The notes: a model not told the origin generated them from the letters alone. Positions 29,167 to 39,759 are shown, numbered from the stretch's first letter. The stretch is 64,000 bases of DNA from Haemophilus parainfluenzae (GCF_003252795.1 NZ_QEPQ01000004.1:62001-126000); one strand, 5' to 3'. A program made the numbers and translations.

Positions 29167-29297
29167 CAAAGAACGACCTTTTATCGGATTAAACCGTAAA
29201 AGTCTCAATACTTTCGTATGGACGTATCTGTGTATATATGTACGAAGTAGCATAGAAAAATTTCCTCTTTCTATCTAAACTAACCTTAGTTGGGTAT

Positions 29298-29326
29298 ATT
29301 CTCTGCTTGTGTAAATATCATGTCAA
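29298..29326 (-). promoter_or_regulatory. Likely promoter of speFL-speF-potE
   Basis: On the minus strand a perfect TTGACA (29321-29326) is followed after 17 nt by GAGAAT (29298-29303, 4 of 6 to the -10). It lies about 45 bp before the upstream ATG at 29253. Confidence 0.55.
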
Positions 29327-29344
29327 TAATATTTTTCAAAAAAT

Positions 29345-29358
29345 GTGATCATTATCAA
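29345..29358 (-). promoter_or_regulatory. FNR- or CRP-like operator upstream of speFL
   Basis: TTGAT-AATG-ATCAC on the minus strand matches the FNR consensus at 9 of 10 positions. The overlapping TGTGA-N6-TCAAA (plus strand, from 29344) fits CRP at 9 of 10. Its centre is about 60 bp before the predicted transcript start, the usual class I activator position. Confidence 0.45.
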
Positions 29359-29465
29359 AAAATAAATTTAATTTTTCACATAAAAAATAAAATCACAAAA
29401 AGTATGGAAATAAATTATTCTTAAAATAGATGATTAATAAATGTACTCATTTATCGAGATCTTTC

Positions 29466-30470
29466 CTAAGCTAAACTCGCTACCATGACTGCTTTAATCG
29501 TATGCATACGGTTTTCTGCTTGCTCAAATGCAATATTCATCGGCGATTCAAACACCTCTTCAGTCACTTCAATGCCGTTTGCTAATTCAGGATACTTTTC
29601 AGCAATTTGGCGACCCACTTTGGTTTCGCTATTATGGAATGCAGGTAAACAGTGCATAAATTTTACTTTTGGATTGCCTGTACGCTTCATGAGTTCAGGC
29701 GTTACTTGATAAGGAAGCAATAACTTAATACGTTCTCTCCAAGCCTCTAATGGCTCCCCCATTGAGACCCAAACATCAGTATGCACAAAATCAACGCCGC
29801 TTACAGCTTTATCGATATCTTCCGTTACAGTAATCCGCGCACCGCTTTCTTTAGCAAAACCCTTACACATTTCAATAAAACTGGCTTCTGGTAATAAGGC
29901 TTTAGGGGCGCAAATACGCACATCCATCCCTAGTTTTGAGCCTATCAGTAAAAGAGAGTTTCCCATGTTATTGCGTGCATCACCAATATACACATAACTA
30001 ATTTGACAAAGTGGCTTATCACAATGTTCAGTCATCGTGAGAACATCTGCGAGCATTTGTGTAGGATGAAACTCATCCGTTAAACCATTAAACACCGGCA
30101 CTCCAGCATAATCTGCAAGTTCTTGTACGGTACTTTGTTTAAAGCCTCGATACTCAATCGCATCATACATTCTTCCAAGTACTCGAGCTGTATCTTTCAT
30201 GCTTTCTTTATGTCCAATTTGAGAAGAGTTTGGATCGATATAAGTCACTCGAGCACCTTGATCATAAGCTGCAACTTCAAAAGCACAACGAGTACGCGTT
30301 GATGTCTTTTCAAAAATAAGTGCGATATTTTTACCTTTAAGCTGAGGTTGCTCTGTTCCTGCATATTTAGCACGTTTCAAATCACGTGATAAATCTAACA
30401 AATAATTAATTTCGCGTTCTGAATGATGAACAAGACTTAATAGGTGTCTATTTTTAAGATTAAAAGCCAT
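29466..30470 (-). CDS. argF: Ornithine carbamoyltransferase
   Basis: Interconverts ornithine plus carbamoyl phosphate and citrulline. It has 334 residues from the ATG at 30470 ([11 protein letters not shown]), which follows GGAGATC. The carbamoyl-phosphate motif STRTR is in [13 protein letters not shown], and the ornithine loop FMHCLPAFH is present. Position next to speFL-speF-potE suggests a catabolic, ornithine-supplying role (arcB-type), but no arcA or arcC is in the window, so direction of flux cannot be decided from sequence. Confidence 0.93.
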   Translation of the reverse strand: MAFNLKNRHLLSLVHHSEREINYLLDLSRDLKRAKYAGTEQPQLKGKNIALIFEKTSTRTRCAFEVAAYDQGARVTYIDPNSSQIGHKESMKDTARVLGRMYDAIEYRGFKQSTVQELADYAGVPVFNGLTDEFHPTQMLADVLTMTEHCDKPLCQISYVYIGDARNNMGNSLLLIGSKLGMDVRICAPKALLPEASFIEMCKGFAKESGARITVTEDIDKAVSGVDFVHTDVWVSMGEPLEAWRERIKLLLPYQVTPELMKRTGNPKVKFMHCLPAFHNSETKVGRQIAEKYPELANGIEVTEEVFESPMNIAFEQAENRMHTIKAVMVASLA

Positions 30471-30601
30471 AGCGATCTCCTTATCGGATGCCATCAATAA
30501 ATGCAGGCTACCTTACTATGAATGACTTAATTTCTAGTTGATTGGATAGCCTATTTTTGTCCCAAATGCAGAGTTTTGCAACCAAATTCAATCCTTTATT
30601 T

Positions 30602-30617
30602 TGTGATGCTCATCACA
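30602..30617. promoter_or_regulatory. CRP site between argF and cpdB
   Basis: TGTGATGCTCATCACA is a perfect TGTGA-N6-TCACA palindrome. It lies 86 bp before the cpdB ATG and 132 bp before that of argF, in the gap between the divergent genes. TATA-rich -10 candidates toward cpdB are at 30634 and 30654. Confidence 0.7.
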
Positions 30618-30702
30618 CTTCATTCCAGAACTTTATATTGCGCTTTCTTTATATATAAAAGAGATTTAAAATCCCGTCGATTCTCACACAACAGGAGCAC
30701 AT

Positions 30703-32676
30703 ATGATCAACAGAAGAGATTTCATCCAACTTGGCGCAAGCAGCATTTTAGCGTTGAGTGCGAGCCGTTTTGCTTTTGCGAAAAGCGACACACAAGTCGA
30801 TTTACGTATCATAGCAACGACCGATATTCACAGTTTTTTAACTGACTTCGATTACTACAAAGATGCACCTACTGAGAAATTCGGTTTTACCCGTGCAGCA
30901 AGCTTGATTCGTCAAGCACGTAAAGAGGTGAAAAACAGCGTTTTAGTTGATAACGGTGACTTAATCCAAGGTAACCCAATTGCTGACTATCAAGCAGCGA
31001 AAGGTTATAAAGAAGGCAAACCAAACCCCGCTGTAGATTGCTTAAATGCAATGCACTATGAAGTGGGCACATTAGGTAACCACGAATTTAACTATGGCTT
31101 AGATTATTTAGCTGATGCGATTAAACAAGCGAAATTCCCTATCATCAATGCTAACGTAGTGAAAGTCGGTACTGAAGAGCCCTATTTCACACCTTATGTA
31201 ATTCAAACCAAAGAAGTGGTGGATAGCCAAGGTAAAAAGCACAAACTAAACATTGGTTATATCGGTTTTGTACCACCACAAATTATGGTGTGGGATAAAG
31301 CAAATTTACAAGGCAAAGTTGAAACGCGCGATATCGTGAAAACCGCACAAAAATATGTGCCAGAAATGAAACAAAAAGGCGCCGATATTATTGTGGCACT
31401 TGCTCACACAGGCCCATCAGATGAGCCATATCAAGAAGGTGCAGAAAACTCGGCATTCTACCTTGCTGATGTACCACACATTGACGCGATTGTTTTCGGT
31501 CACTCTCACCGTTTATTCCCAAACAAAGAGTTCGCCAAATCACCAAATGCAGATATTGCTAAAGGAACCGTAAAAGGCGTACCTGAAAGTATGGCGGGCT
31601 ACTGGGCAAACAACATTAGTGTAATCGACTTAACCCTTGCTCAACACAACGGCAAATGGTTAGTGGCTGATGGTAAAGCGGTACTTCGTCCAATTTACGA
31701 TGCAGAAAACAAAAAAGCGACCACAGAAAGTGATGCCGAATTGACCGCACTTTTAAAACCTGTGCATGAAGCCACCCGTGAATTCGTGGCACAGCCAATC
31801 GGTAAAGCGACCGATAACATGTATAGCTACTTAGCCCTAGTGCAAGATGACCCAACCATTCAAATTGTGAACCAAGCACAAAAAGCTTACGTTGAAAAAG
31901 TAGCACCAAGTGTTGCAGCAATGGCGGGCTTACCAATTTTAAGTGCGGGCGCACCATTTAAAGCAGGTGGACGTAAAAATGACCCTACTGGCTATACAGA
32001 AGTTAACAAAGGTGAATTAACATTCCGTAACGCAGCAGACTTATACCTCTATCCAAATACCTTAGTTGTTGTGAAAGCAACCGGTGAAGAATTGAAAGAA
32101 TGGTTAGAATGTAGCGCAGGTATGTTCAAACAAATCGATCCTACCAGCGACAAACCACAATCTTTACTTGATTGGGACGGTTTCCGTACTTATAACTACG
32201 ATGTAATTGACGGCGTAAATTATGAATTCGACCTCACTCAACCACCGCGTTATGACGGCGAATGTAAATTGATTAACCCGAATTCACACCGTGTGGTGAA
32301 TTTAACCTACCAAGGTAAACCGGTTGATCCAAAAGCAGAATTCTTAATTGCGACTAATAACTATCGTGCTTACGGTAATAAATTCCCAGGCACAGGCGAT
32401 GCGCACATTGTTTACGCTTCTCCAGATGAAAACCGCCAAATTCTTGCGGATTACATCAAAGCAGAAAGCGAAAAAAATGGCCATGTAAACCCAAGTGCGG
32501 ATAAAAATTGGCGTTTTGCACCGATTAAAGGTAACGATAAATTAGATGTACGTTTTGAAACCTCGCCAAGCGAACAAGCAGCGAAATTTATTCAAGACAA
32601 TGCGCAATACCCAATGAAGAAAGTCGGCACCGATGAAGTGGGATTTGCGGTATATCAAATCGATTTATCGAAATAA
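30703..32676 (+). CDS. cpdB: 2',3'-cyclic-nucleotide 2'-phosphodiesterase/3'-nucleotidase
   Basis: Periplasmic enzyme that hydrolyses 2',3'-cyclic nucleotides and 3'-nucleotides to nucleosides for salvage. It has 657 residues. The metallophosphoesterase core shows [30 protein letters not shown] and FGHSHRLFP, followed by the 5'-nucleotidase C-terminal domain. The N-terminus [14 protein letters not shown] looks like a twin-arginine signal ending ...FAFA, whereas E. coli CpdB uses Sec. A CRP site upstream suggests catabolite control. Uptake core at 31744. Confidence 0.93.
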   Translation: MINRRDFIQLGASSILALSASRFAFAKSDTQVDLRIIATTDIHSFLTDFDYYKDAPTEKFGFTRAASLIRQARKEVKNSVLVDNGDLIQGNPIADYQAAKGYKEGKPNPAVDCLNAMHYEVGTLGNHEFNYGLDYLADAIKQAKFPIINANVVKVGTEEPYFTPYVIQTKEVVDSQGKKHKLNIGYIGFVPPQIMVWDKANLQGKVETRDIVKTAQKYVPEMKQKGADIIVALAHTGPSDEPYQEGAENSAFYLADVPHIDAIVFGHSHRLFPNKEFAKSPNADIAKGTVKGVPESMAGYWANNISVIDLTLAQHNGKWLVADGKAVLRPIYDAENKKATTESDAELTALLKPVHEATREFVAQPIGKATDNMYSYLALVQDDPTIQIVNQAQKAYVEKVAPSVAAMAGLPILSAGAPFKAGGRKNDPTGYTEVNKGELTFRNAADLYLYPNTLVVVKATGEELKEWLECSAGMFKQIDPTSDKPQSLLDWDGFRTYNYDVIDGVNYEFDLTQPPRYDGECKLINPNSHRVVNLTYQGKPVDPKAEFLIATNNYRAYGNKFPGTGDAHIVYASPDENRQILADYIKAESEKNGHVNPSADKNWRFAPIKGNDKLDVRFETSPSEQAAKFIQDNAQYPMKKVGTDEVGFAVYQIDLSK

Positions 32677-32703
32677 CAAAAAAGGGCGTGCTCAGCACGC
32701 CCT
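32676..32703. terminator. Terminator between cpdB and the transporter operon
   Basis: AGGGCGTGC (32683-32691) and GCACGCCCT (32695-32703) pair perfectly around TCA. The U-run (TTTTTTGTT) is on the minus strand, serving metS. On the plus strand, for cpdB, the tail is weaker. Confidence 0.75.
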
Positions 32704-32733
32704 ACTTATTTCAAAGTGCGGTCAATTTTGACC

Positions 32734-32832
32734 TTATTTTTCTTCTTTTGGAAGTCTGATTAAGGAAAAGATCAAGCCGCCCCAAATTACTAAAAGCGCC
32801 ACAATCATCATTGTAATTGAAATACTTGTCAT
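32734..32832 (-). CDS. MetS-type small subunit of an NSS transporter
   Basis: 32-residue single-helix protein (MTSISITMMIVALLVIWGG, then LIFSLIRLPKEEK), with AAGGAG 7 nt before the ATG. It starts directly after the stop of the NSS transporter gene. Its form fits the small partner subunits (MetS family) that accompany bacterial methionine/alanine NSS transporters. Too short for ordinary gene finders. Confidence 0.8.
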   Translation of the reverse strand: MTSISITMMIVALLVIWGGLIFSLIRLPKEEK

Positions 32833-32834
32833 CT

Positions 32835-34349
32835 TTATTCTCCTTTTTCTTCAAGCTTGAAGTTGTCTTCATTTTTCCATTTTAAACGAGAAAGAATGAA
32901 CGAAACCACCACTAGCGAAATTGCCATACCCCAACCAAAGATATTTACAAACCAGCTTGGATAGCCTTCATAACCTTCTGTAAATACTTTCGCACCCTCA
33001 CTGAATAACATAAAGGCAAGAATACCGGTTGTGATGACAATACATAAACGCCATAGGAAACCGACTTTGAATGAAGAGCTTTGATTTAAGTGGTTGCCTA
33101 ATAAGCCTAGTTTTTCATTTGCTACAATCACAATTAATGAAACAAATGCCACTGCTACAATACCGAAGTAGTTTACAAATTTATCGAATACATCAAGCAT
33201 TGGTAAGCCGGTTGTCGTACCAAATAAAATGACTGACACCACCATCATTGGTAAACCAACAACAAAGGTCGCTTTTGCTCGACGTAAACGGAGTTTATCT
33301 TGAATCGCTGAAATAATTACTTCAATAACAGAGATAAATGAGGTTAATGCCGCAAAGGTTAATGAACCAAAGAACAATACCCCTAACACTTCACCGAATG
33401 GTGCTTTATTAATAATAGTTGGGAATGCAAAGAAAGCTAAACCAATACCACCTTTTGCCACTTCGCTCACTTCTACACCTTGTGCGGTTGCGATGAAACC
33501 TAATGCCGCAAATACACCGATACCGGCAAGCACTTCAAAACTTGAGTTCGCAAAACCAACAACTAAACCGCTACCTGTTAAATCTGAATCTTTTTTCAAG
33601 TACGATGCATACGTAATCATGATCCCGAAACAGATGGAAAGAGAGAAGAAGATTTGACCGTAAGCCGCAATCCACACGCTCGGATTAGAGAGTTTTGACC
33701 AGTCTGGTGTAAATAACGCGTTCAAGCCTTTTTCTGCACCTGGTAAGAATAAAGAATAAACCACCAATGCCACAAACATCACGACTAAAACAGGCATTAA
33801 GATATCTGAAGATTTAGAAATCCCTTTTTGAATACCTAAAGAAAGTACGCCTAAAGCCACTAACCATACGGCAATTAATGGACCAGTTACCATGCCGACA
33901 AACTCAAAGCTCACACCATTGCTGATATCGCCCATTTTTAAGAATTCGTGTAGGAAGAAATCAATCGGTTGGTCACCCCAAGCAGAATTAAGTGAGAAAT
34001 AAGTATAGCTTGCCGCCCAACCTAATACTACCGCGTAGTAAAGACCGATGATGACGTTAACCATTACTTGCCACCAACCAAACACTTCAAAGTGTGGGTT
34101 AAAGCGACGATAAGAAAGCGGTGCACCACCACGATGGCGATGACCGATTGCGTAATCTAAGAAAAGTAATGGAATACCAGCGGTTAAAAGTGCAATAAGA
34201 TAAGGGATAATAAATGCACCGCCACCGTTTTCATAAGTGGTATAAGGGAAACGCCAGATGTTTCCTAAGCCAACAGCGGATCCAATTGCCGCCATAATAA
34301 ATGCTTTCCGACCAGAAAAGGTCTCTCGCTTTGCGTTTGACTGCGTCAT
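32835..34349 (-). CDS. Sodium-dependent NSS-family amino-acid transporter
   Basis: 504 residues from the ATG at 34349 ([19 protein letters not shown]), which follows AAGGAA; a longer upstream frame is not supported. Helix 1 carries the sodium-site signature [25 protein letters not shown]. About 12 membrane helices are visible. With the 32-residue MetS-like partner directly downstream it resembles MetPS, a methionine/alanine importer; substrate specificity is inference. Belongs to the SLC6/SNF family. Confidence 0.9.
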   Translation of the reverse strand: MTQSNAKRETFSGRKAFIMAAIGSAVGLGNIWRFPYTTYENGGGAFIIPYLIALLTAGIPLLFLDYAIGHRHRGGAPLSYRRFNPHFEVFGWWQVMVNVIIGLYYAVVLGWAASYTYFSLNSAWGDQPIDFFLHEFLKMGDISNGVSFEFVGMVTGPLIAVWLVALGVLSLGIQKGISKSSDILMPVLVVMFVALVVYSLFLPGAEKGLNALFTPDWSKLSNPSVWIAAYGQIFFSLSICFGIMITYASYLKKDSDLTGSGLVVGFANSSFEVLAGIGVFAALGFIATAQGVEVSEVAKGGIGLAFFAFPTIINKAPFGEVLGVLFFGSLTFAALTSFISVIEVIISAIQDKLRLRRAKATFVVGLPMMVVSVILFGTTTGLPMLDVFDKFVNYFGIVAVAFVSLIVIVANEKLGLLGNHLNQSSSFKVGFLWRLCIVITTGILAFMLFSEGAKVFTEGYEGYPSWFVNIFGWGMAISLVVVSFILSRLKWKNEDNFKLEEKGE

Positions 34350-34508
34350 ATTAAGTTCCTTTTGAATGAAGAAAGATTTCAATATAATGAATTCTAAAAC
34401 CTAGTCAAGAATTTGATTTAAAGTGCGGTTAAAAATAATGAATTTTTTTTTAAAATCACTGTCTAAAGGCCAAATTTAATATCTATTAACAACCAAAAGG
34501 AAACATTT

Positions 34509-35147
34509 ATGGATCTCAATAGCATTTTAAATCAAGTTTTAGATGTCGCTAAAAACTCTGCAAGCAAACTTGAAACCGGCAACCAAACAATCGATTCTCT
34601 CACCAAAGTGGGGGGCGGTGCTGCGTTAGGCGGTCTTTTATCAATGATTTTAGGCCGCAGCGGTGGTGCAAGTTTAGCAAAATTAGGTTCACTTGCTGTA
34701 TTAGGTAATCTTGCTTACCAAGCATACCAAAACTATCAAAAATCCCAACAAAATAGCCAACCAAACATTTCAGAAAATGCGTTTGATGTATTAAATTCAT
34801 CAAGCCATGTCGATGCGGGTGAATTAATTTTACGTACTATGATCGCCGCAGCGGCAGCAGATGGTGAAATCACTGAAGATGAAAAACAAACTATTGCAAA
34901 CGAAGCAGGTAACAACCCTGAATTAGCGCAATGGCTTGAACAAGAAATCCAAAATCCAATTTCTATCAATGAAATTGCACATCTTATAGGTAATGATACT
35001 GCACTTGCAAGCAATGTGTACTTAGCTGCTCGCTTAGTAAGCAAAGATTTATCTCGCAAAGAAATCATTTTCTTAGCAGATTTAGCTCAAGCATTAGGCT
35101 TAGACGATGCGCTTGTTGAACAATTAGAAAAACAAGCAGGCTTCTAA
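34509..35147 (+). CDS. DUF533/YebE family protein with TerB-like domain
   Basis: 212 residues. The N-terminal half has a glycine/alanine-rich hydrophobic stretch (GGGAALGGLLSMILGRSGG ... LAKLGSLAVLGNLAYQAYQ), probably membrane-associated. A Q/N-rich linker follows, then a TerB-like all-helical domain (LILRTMIAAAAADGEITEDE to the end) with an acidic metal-binding-type motif ADGEITEDE. It resembles E. coli YebE; the function is unknown. AAAGGAAA precedes the ATG. Confidence 0.8.
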   Translation: MDLNSILNQVLDVAKNSASKLETGNQTIDSLTKVGGGAALGGLLSMILGRSGGASLAKLGSLAVLGNLAYQAYQNYQKSQQNSQPNISENAFDVLNSSSHVDAGELILRTMIAAAAADGEITEDEKQTIANEAGNNPELAQWLEQEIQNPISINEIAHLIGNDTALASNVYLAARLVSKDLSRKEIIFLADLAQALGLDDALVEQLEKQAGF

Positions 35148-35194
35148 TTTTGTGTAGAAAACATTATGTTTTCTGACCGCACTTCTTATCAAAA

Positions 35195-35225
35195 AACACG
35201 ATAATCTTAGTTATCGTGTTTTTTT
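35195..35225 (+). terminator. Terminator after the YebE-family gene
   Basis: AACACGATAA (35195-35204) and TTATCGTGTT (35211-35220) form a perfect 10-bp stem with a 6-nt loop, followed by T7. It isolates the ilv operon from upstream transcription. Confidence 0.88.
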
Positions 35226-35330
35226 CGTTTGTTTTTTCGCGAAAACCTAACCAAAGGCGAAAAATTCCGCTACAATGCTGAACTTCAATATTCATAAAAT
35301 TATTTAATAATCATAAAAACGGGAAGCAAC

Positions 35331-36986
35331 ATGACAGGCGCACAACTCATTATCGAATGTTTAAAAGCGCACGGTGTAACCGATCTTTTCGGCTACCCAG
35401 GCGGGGCAATCATGCCAACCTACGATGCCATCTATGACTCAGGTCTTGACCATCTTCTTTGCCGTAACGAACAAGGTGCCGCTATAGCCGCAATTGGTTA
35501 TGCTCGCTCCACAGGCAAAGTCGGCGTTTGTGTCGCAACCTCAGGCCCTGGCGCCACCAATTTAATTACAGGTTTAGGCGATGCCTTTGCTGATTCTGTG
35601 CCACTCGTAGCATTTACTGGCCAAGTGGCTGCTCCTCTTATCGGTACCGATGCTTTCCAAGAAGCCGATGTTTTAGGTTTATCTCTTGCTTGTACCAAGC
35701 ACAGCTATATTGTGCAATCTATCGAAGAATTACCCGAAATTATTGCCTCTGCTTTCCAAATTGCACAAAGTGGCAGACCTGGTCCAGTTCTCATTGATGT
35801 GCCTCGCAATATTCAAGTAAGTGATGTGCCTGAACATATCAAACCCATTGTCAAACCAGTCGTAAAACCAACTGCACTTTCAGAATTAAAATTAGCGGAA
35901 GCTAAAGCGTTATTGACGCAAGCCAAAAAACCGGTGCTTTATGTGGGCGGCGGTGTAGGTATGGCAAACTCAACGCAAGCGGTCAAAAAATTCCTACAAA
36001 TCACCAAAATGCCATCTGTTTCAACATTGAAAGGTTTAGGCTCAATAGACCCAACCGATCCTGTTTATATGGGCATGATTGGTATGCACGGCACAAGAGC
36101 TGCAAACGTAGCCGTACAAGAATGTGATTTATTGTTAGTGTGCGGTGCACGTTTTGATGACCGCGTGACCGGCAAATTAGATAGTTTTGCTCCACATGCA
36201 AAAGTGATTCATTGTGATATTGATGCGGCGGAAATCAACAAACTCCGTGTGGCCAATGTTGCCCTTCAAGGTGATTTAATTCAAGCTTTAGAAGCTTTAA
36301 GTATCCCTCTTGCAATTGACGATTGGCGAGCACACATTCAAACATTGAAAGCCAAACTCGATTTCACTTATATTGACAATGCAGGCAACCGACCTATTGA
36401 CCCTTGGTCGTTGCTCAACACGCTTTCACAGCGTAAACCTCAAAATGCGGTGATTTGCACCGATGTGGGTCAACATCAAATGTGGTCTGCACAACATATG
36501 CGCCATTTCGCACCAGAAAATTATATTACCTCCGCAGGTTTTGGCACCATGGGATTTGGTTTACCTGCAGCGGTGGGTGCAAAAAAAGCACGCCCTCATG
36601 ATGAAGTGATTTTAGTGACAGGTGATGGTTCATTGATGATGAACATTCAAGAATTAGGCTCTATCAAACGCGGCAAATTACCGGTAAAAATTTTGCTGTT
36701 AGATAACCAACGCCTTGGTATGGTGCGTCAATGGCAAGACCTTTTCTGGAACAAACGCCGTTCTGAAACCATCTTAGAAGATAATCCTGATTTTGTGATG
36801 TTAGCAAAAGCCTTTGATATTCCAGCTGAACGCATTGAGCGTGCTGATGAGGTGGATACAGCACTTAATCGTTTATTAAATAGTGAAACTGCCTATTTAT
36901 TGCAAGTATGCATTCCACCAGAGGAATGCGTATGGCCGTTAGTCCCACCAGGTGCGTGTAATGCCGATATGTTGGAGGAAATTTAA
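35331..36986 (+). CDS. ilvG: Acetolactate synthase II large subunit
   Basis: ThDP-dependent enzyme making acetolactate/acetohydroxybutyrate, the first common step of Val/Leu/Ile synthesis. It has 551 residues, intact. The ThDP glutamate is in [34 protein letters not shown] is the ThDP/Mg motif. A TACAAT hexamer at 35271 is a possible -10. I searched the upstream 105 bp for an attenuator leader peptide rich in Ile/Val/Leu and found none. First gene of ilvG-ilvM-X-ilvD-ilvA. Confidence 0.96.
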   Translation: MTGAQLIIECLKAHGVTDLFGYPGGAIMPTYDAIYDSGLDHLLCRNEQGAAIAAIGYARSTGKVGVCVATSGPGATNLITGLGDAFADSVPLVAFTGQVAAPLIGTDAFQEADVLGLSLACTKHSYIVQSIEELPEIIASAFQIAQSGRPGPVLIDVPRNIQVSDVPEHIKPIVKPVVKPTALSELKLAEAKALLTQAKKPVLYVGGGVGMANSTQAVKKFLQITKMPSVSTLKGLGSIDPTDPVYMGMIGMHGTRAANVAVQECDLLLVCGARFDDRVTGKLDSFAPHAKVIHCDIDAAEINKLRVANVALQGDLIQALEALSIPLAIDDWRAHIQTLKAKLDFTYIDNAGNRPIDPWSLLNTLSQRKPQNAVICTDVGQHQMWSAQHMRHFAPENYITSAGFGTMGFGLPAAVGAKKARPHDEVILVTGDGSLMMNIQELGSIKRGKLPVKILLLDNQRLGMVRQWQDLFWNKRRSETILEDNPDFVMLAKAFDIPAERIERADEVDTALNRLLNSETAYLLQVCIPPEECVWPLVPPGACNADMLEEI

Positions 36987-36987
36987 G

Positions 36988-37206
36988 ATGAATCACTATA
37001 CTTTTGAATTGACTGCTCAACATCGTCCGGAAGTATTAGAACGGATATTACGCGTTATTCGTTTACGCGGTTTCACTGTGACTAATATGGATATGGCATT
37101 GGTAGAAACCCAAGTGCAGATAAAAATCACTGTAAAATCTGACCGCACTTTTGATTTGTTGGTGAATCAGTTGGCGAAATTACCGGATGTATTAGGAATA
37201 AAATGA
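36988..37206 (+). CDS. ilvM: Acetolactate synthase II small subunit
   Basis: Regulatory ACT-domain subunit of 72 residues (MNHYTFELTAQHRPEVLERI) that activates IlvG. Start at 36988 follows GGAGGAA and lies 1 bp after the ilvG stop. Its stop codon overlaps the start of the next gene (TGATG). An uptake core at 37142-37150 encodes part of SDRTFD, so the uptake sequence is accommodated in coding sequence. Confidence 0.92.
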   Translation: MNHYTFELTAQHRPEVLERILRVIRLRGFTVTNMDMALVETQVQIKITVKSDRTFDLLVNQLAKLPDVLGIK

Positions 37207-37841
37207 TGAAAAAATTTATCTTACTTGTCATTTCTATTTTATTTGTATTTGGATGTACAACAACACAAGAAAAAGAAATATCTAAGCAAACAGAGGTGAT
37301 TCAAGCCTTTTTTATTGCAAATAATAATATTTATGCTGTAGGAGATTTAAATAGCTATCAGTTCTCTTCTTCTAAATCAGAAGATGTGCGAAATTTCATT
37401 AATTTTTTAAATTCTAAAGATATGAAAGCTTTTAAAGAAGCACGCATAGATCGTATTGAAAAAAATAGTGAAGATAACAAAATTAAAGCATTGATATTTA
37501 TTGAACTTGATAGCAAAAAATTGGCTAAAAAAGAGATAGAAAGTTTATTTAATAAACGTGATGTTTACAAATCATCTCAGGGAAATCCTGACTTACTTTT
37601 TGAAATAAGTCATGGTGAGCTTGTAAAACTTCAGAATAAAGATGAGATATTAATTAAAGGAAAACTATCTAAACCATTAAAAACAAATTTTATTGAATAT
37701 AAAAAATCAACAAGTTTTGATTATGAAGGAACCACAGATGGAGCTTCAATGGCTTTAGTTTGGGGAGGTGTTGCTATTCTTATGATTCCATTAGCAATTA
37801 TTACATTACCATTTCAAGCTGTAGATTCTTTATCTAAATAA
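37206..37841 (+). CDS. Orphan AT-rich lipoprotein inserted in the ilv operon
   Basis: 211-residue protein, unrecognised. It has a lipoprotein signal (MKKFILLVISILFVFGCTTT, lipobox VFGC), a long charged Lys/Glu/Asp/Asn-rich middle, and a C-terminal hydrophobic segment (MALVWGGVAILMIPLAIITLP). The start at 37206 overlaps the ilvM stop by 1 bp; AGGA lies 8 nt before. Base composition is visibly richer in A/T than the flanking ilv genes, with many AAA/AAT/TTA codons and no uptake core. No link to branched-chain amino-acid synthesis is evident. It looks like an acquired gene riding the ilv transcript. Confidence 0.75.
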   Translation: MKKFILLVISILFVFGCTTTQEKEISKQTEVIQAFFIANNNIYAVGDLNSYQFSSSKSEDVRNFINFLNSKDMKAFKEARIDRIEKNSEDNKIKALIFIELDSKKLAKKEIESLFNKRDVYKSSQGNPDLLFEISHGELVKLQNKDEILIKGKLSKPLKTNFIEYKKSTSFDYEGTTDGASMALVWGGVAILMIPLAIITLPFQAVDSLSK

Positions 37842-37910
37842 TTGTATTTATAAACTTAATTATATCGAATAATTCAACGAACCCTAAAAATTTACTTGGA
37901 GAGATTATTT

Positions 37911-39749
37911 ATGCCAAAACTACGTTCAGCGACCAGTACTCAGGGTCGTAATATGGCGGGTGCACGTGCCTTATGGCGTGCAACAGGGATGAAAGAAAAT
38001 GACTTTGGTAAACCGATTATTGCGGTGGTGAACTCTTTCACCCAATTCGTACCTGGGCATGTTCATTTAAAAGATATGGGACAACTGGTTGCAGCTGAAA
38101 TTGAAAAAGCCGGCGGTGTAGCAAAAGAATTCAATACTATTGCAGTAGATGACGGTATCGCTATGGGTCACGGTGGGATGCTTTATTCCTTACCAAGCCG
38201 TGATTTAATCGCAGATAGCGTGGAATATATGGTTAATGCTCACTGTGCTGATGCAATGGTATGTATTTCCAACTGTGACAAAATCACCCCAGGAATGTTA
38301 ATGGCGGCAATGCGTTTGAACATTCCAACTATCTTCGTTTCAGGCGGCCCAATGGAAGCGGGTAAAACGAAATTATCTGATCAGCTTATTCGCTTAGACT
38401 TAGTAGATGCGATGATTGAAGCGGCAGATCCGAATGTAAGCGATGAGCGTATTGATGCGATTGAGCGCAGCGCTTGCCCTACTTGCGGTTCTTGCTCAGG
38501 CATGTTTACCGCTAACTCCATGAACTGCTTAACCGAAGCATTAGGTTTATCTTTACCTGGCAATGGCTCGATGTTAGCGACTCATGCTGACCGCAAAGAA
38601 TTATTCCTAAAAGCAGGTCGTCAAATTGTTGAGCTTTGCAAACGCTATTATGAACAAGATGATGAAAGTGTACTGCCACGTTCAATCGGTACATTTGAAG
38701 CCTTTGAAAATGCCATGAGCTTAGATATTGCGATGGGTGGTTCAAGTAACACTGTTTTACACTTATTAGCAGCTGCTCAAGAAGCTGGTGTAGATTTCAA
38801 AATGGCAGATATTGACCGCTTATCACGAGTTGTGCCTTGCTTAAGCAAAATTGCACCAAATACTAATAAATACCACATGGAAGATGTACACCGTGCAGGT
38901 GGCATTATGGGCTTATTGGGTGAATTAGATCGCGCCGGATTAATCCACCATAACACTAAAACCGTGTTAGGTATGACTTTAGAAGAGCAATTAAATCAAT
39001 ATGATATCATTCGTAATAAAGATGCAGAATTACACAAATTCTTCCGTGCCGGCCCTGCAGGTATTCGTACCACGCAAGCCTTCTCACAAGATTGTCGTTG
39101 GGATAGCGTAGATGATGACCGTGTAAGTGGATGTATCCGTAACAAAGAAAATGCGATTTCTCAAGAAGGCGGTCTAGCGGTATTGTTTGGTAACATCGCT
39201 AAAGATGGTTGTATCGTAAAAACCGCGGGTGTAGATGAGTCTATCTGGAAATTCACCGGTCGTGCCATCGTGTTTGAAAGCCAAGAAGATGCCGTTGCCG
39301 GGATTTTAGGCGGCAAAGTTAAAGAAGGCCATGTCGTCGTGATTCGTTATGAAGGCCCGAAAGGCGGCCCGGGTATGCAAGAAATGCTTTATCCGACCAG
39401 CTATTTAAAATCCATGGGCTTAGGCAAAAAATGTGCCTTGTTAACGGACGGACGTTTCTCCGGCGGCACATCCGGCTTATCTATCGGCCATGCCTCGCCT
39501 GAAGCGGCATCTGGCGGTGCCATAGGTTTAGTACATGATGACGATATTATCGAAATCGATATTCCAAATCGCGCGATTAATCTCAAAATCAGCGATGAAG
39601 AATTAGCAAAACGTCGTACCGAGCAAGATGCCAAAGGCTGGCAACCAGCTAACCGTGAACGTGAAGTGTCTTTTGCATTAAAAGTATTTGGTCACTTCGC
39701 TACTTCTGCGGATAAAGGTGCCGTTCGTGATAAAACACTTTTAAAATAG
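37911..39749 (+). CDS. ilvD: Dihydroxy-acid dehydratase
   Basis: Iron-sulphur enzyme of the third step in Val/Leu/Ile synthesis. It has 612 residues from the ATG at 37911 ([17 protein letters not shown]), preceded by TTGGAGAG. Cluster cysteines are in [11 protein letters not shown] and [35 protein letters not shown] is the C-terminal signature. Confidence 0.97.
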   Translation: MPKLRSATSTQGRNMAGARALWRATGMKENDFGKPIIAVVNSFTQFVPGHVHLKDMGQLVAAEIEKAGGVAKEFNTIAVDDGIAMGHGGMLYSLPSRDLIADSVEYMVNAHCADAMVCISNCDKITPGMLMAAMRLNIPTIFVSGGPMEAGKTKLSDQLIRLDLVDAMIEAADPNVSDERIDAIERSACPTCGSCSGMFTANSMNCLTEALGLSLPGNGSMLATHADRKELFLKAGRQIVELCKRYYEQDDESVLPRSIGTFEAFENAMSLDIAMGGSSNTVLHLLAAAQEAGVDFKMADIDRLSRVVPCLSKIAPNTNKYHMEDVHRAGGIMGLLGELDRAGLIHHNTKTVLGMTLEEQLNQYDIIRNKDAELHKFFRAGPAGIRTTQAFSQDCRWDSVDDDRVSGCIRNKENAISQEGGLAVLFGNIAKDGCIVKTAGVDESIWKFTGRAIVFESQEDAVAGILGGKVKEGHVVVIRYEGPKGGPGMQEMLYPTSYLKSMGLGKKCALLTDGRFSGGTSGLSIGHASPEAASGGAIGLVHDDDIIEIDIPNRAINLKISDEELAKRRTEQDAKGWQPANREREVSFALKVFGHFATSADKGAVRDKTLLK

Positions 39750-39759
39750 TGTCTGATTC

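Noticed and set aside
29420-29465. ATAAATG/CATTTAT hairpin after argF
   Set aside because: Short, AT-only and without a U-run; not convincing as a terminator, so argF transcripts may read on toward speFL.
30471-30601. ArgR boxes upstream of argF
   Set aside because: Only loose matches (TGAATGACTTAATTTCTA) without a second well-spaced half; not reported as a site.
35226-35330. Possible ilv attenuator leader peptide before ilvG
   Set aside because: No short frame rich in Ile, Val and Leu and no second terminator hairpin before ilvG; the only terminator belongs to the upstream gene.
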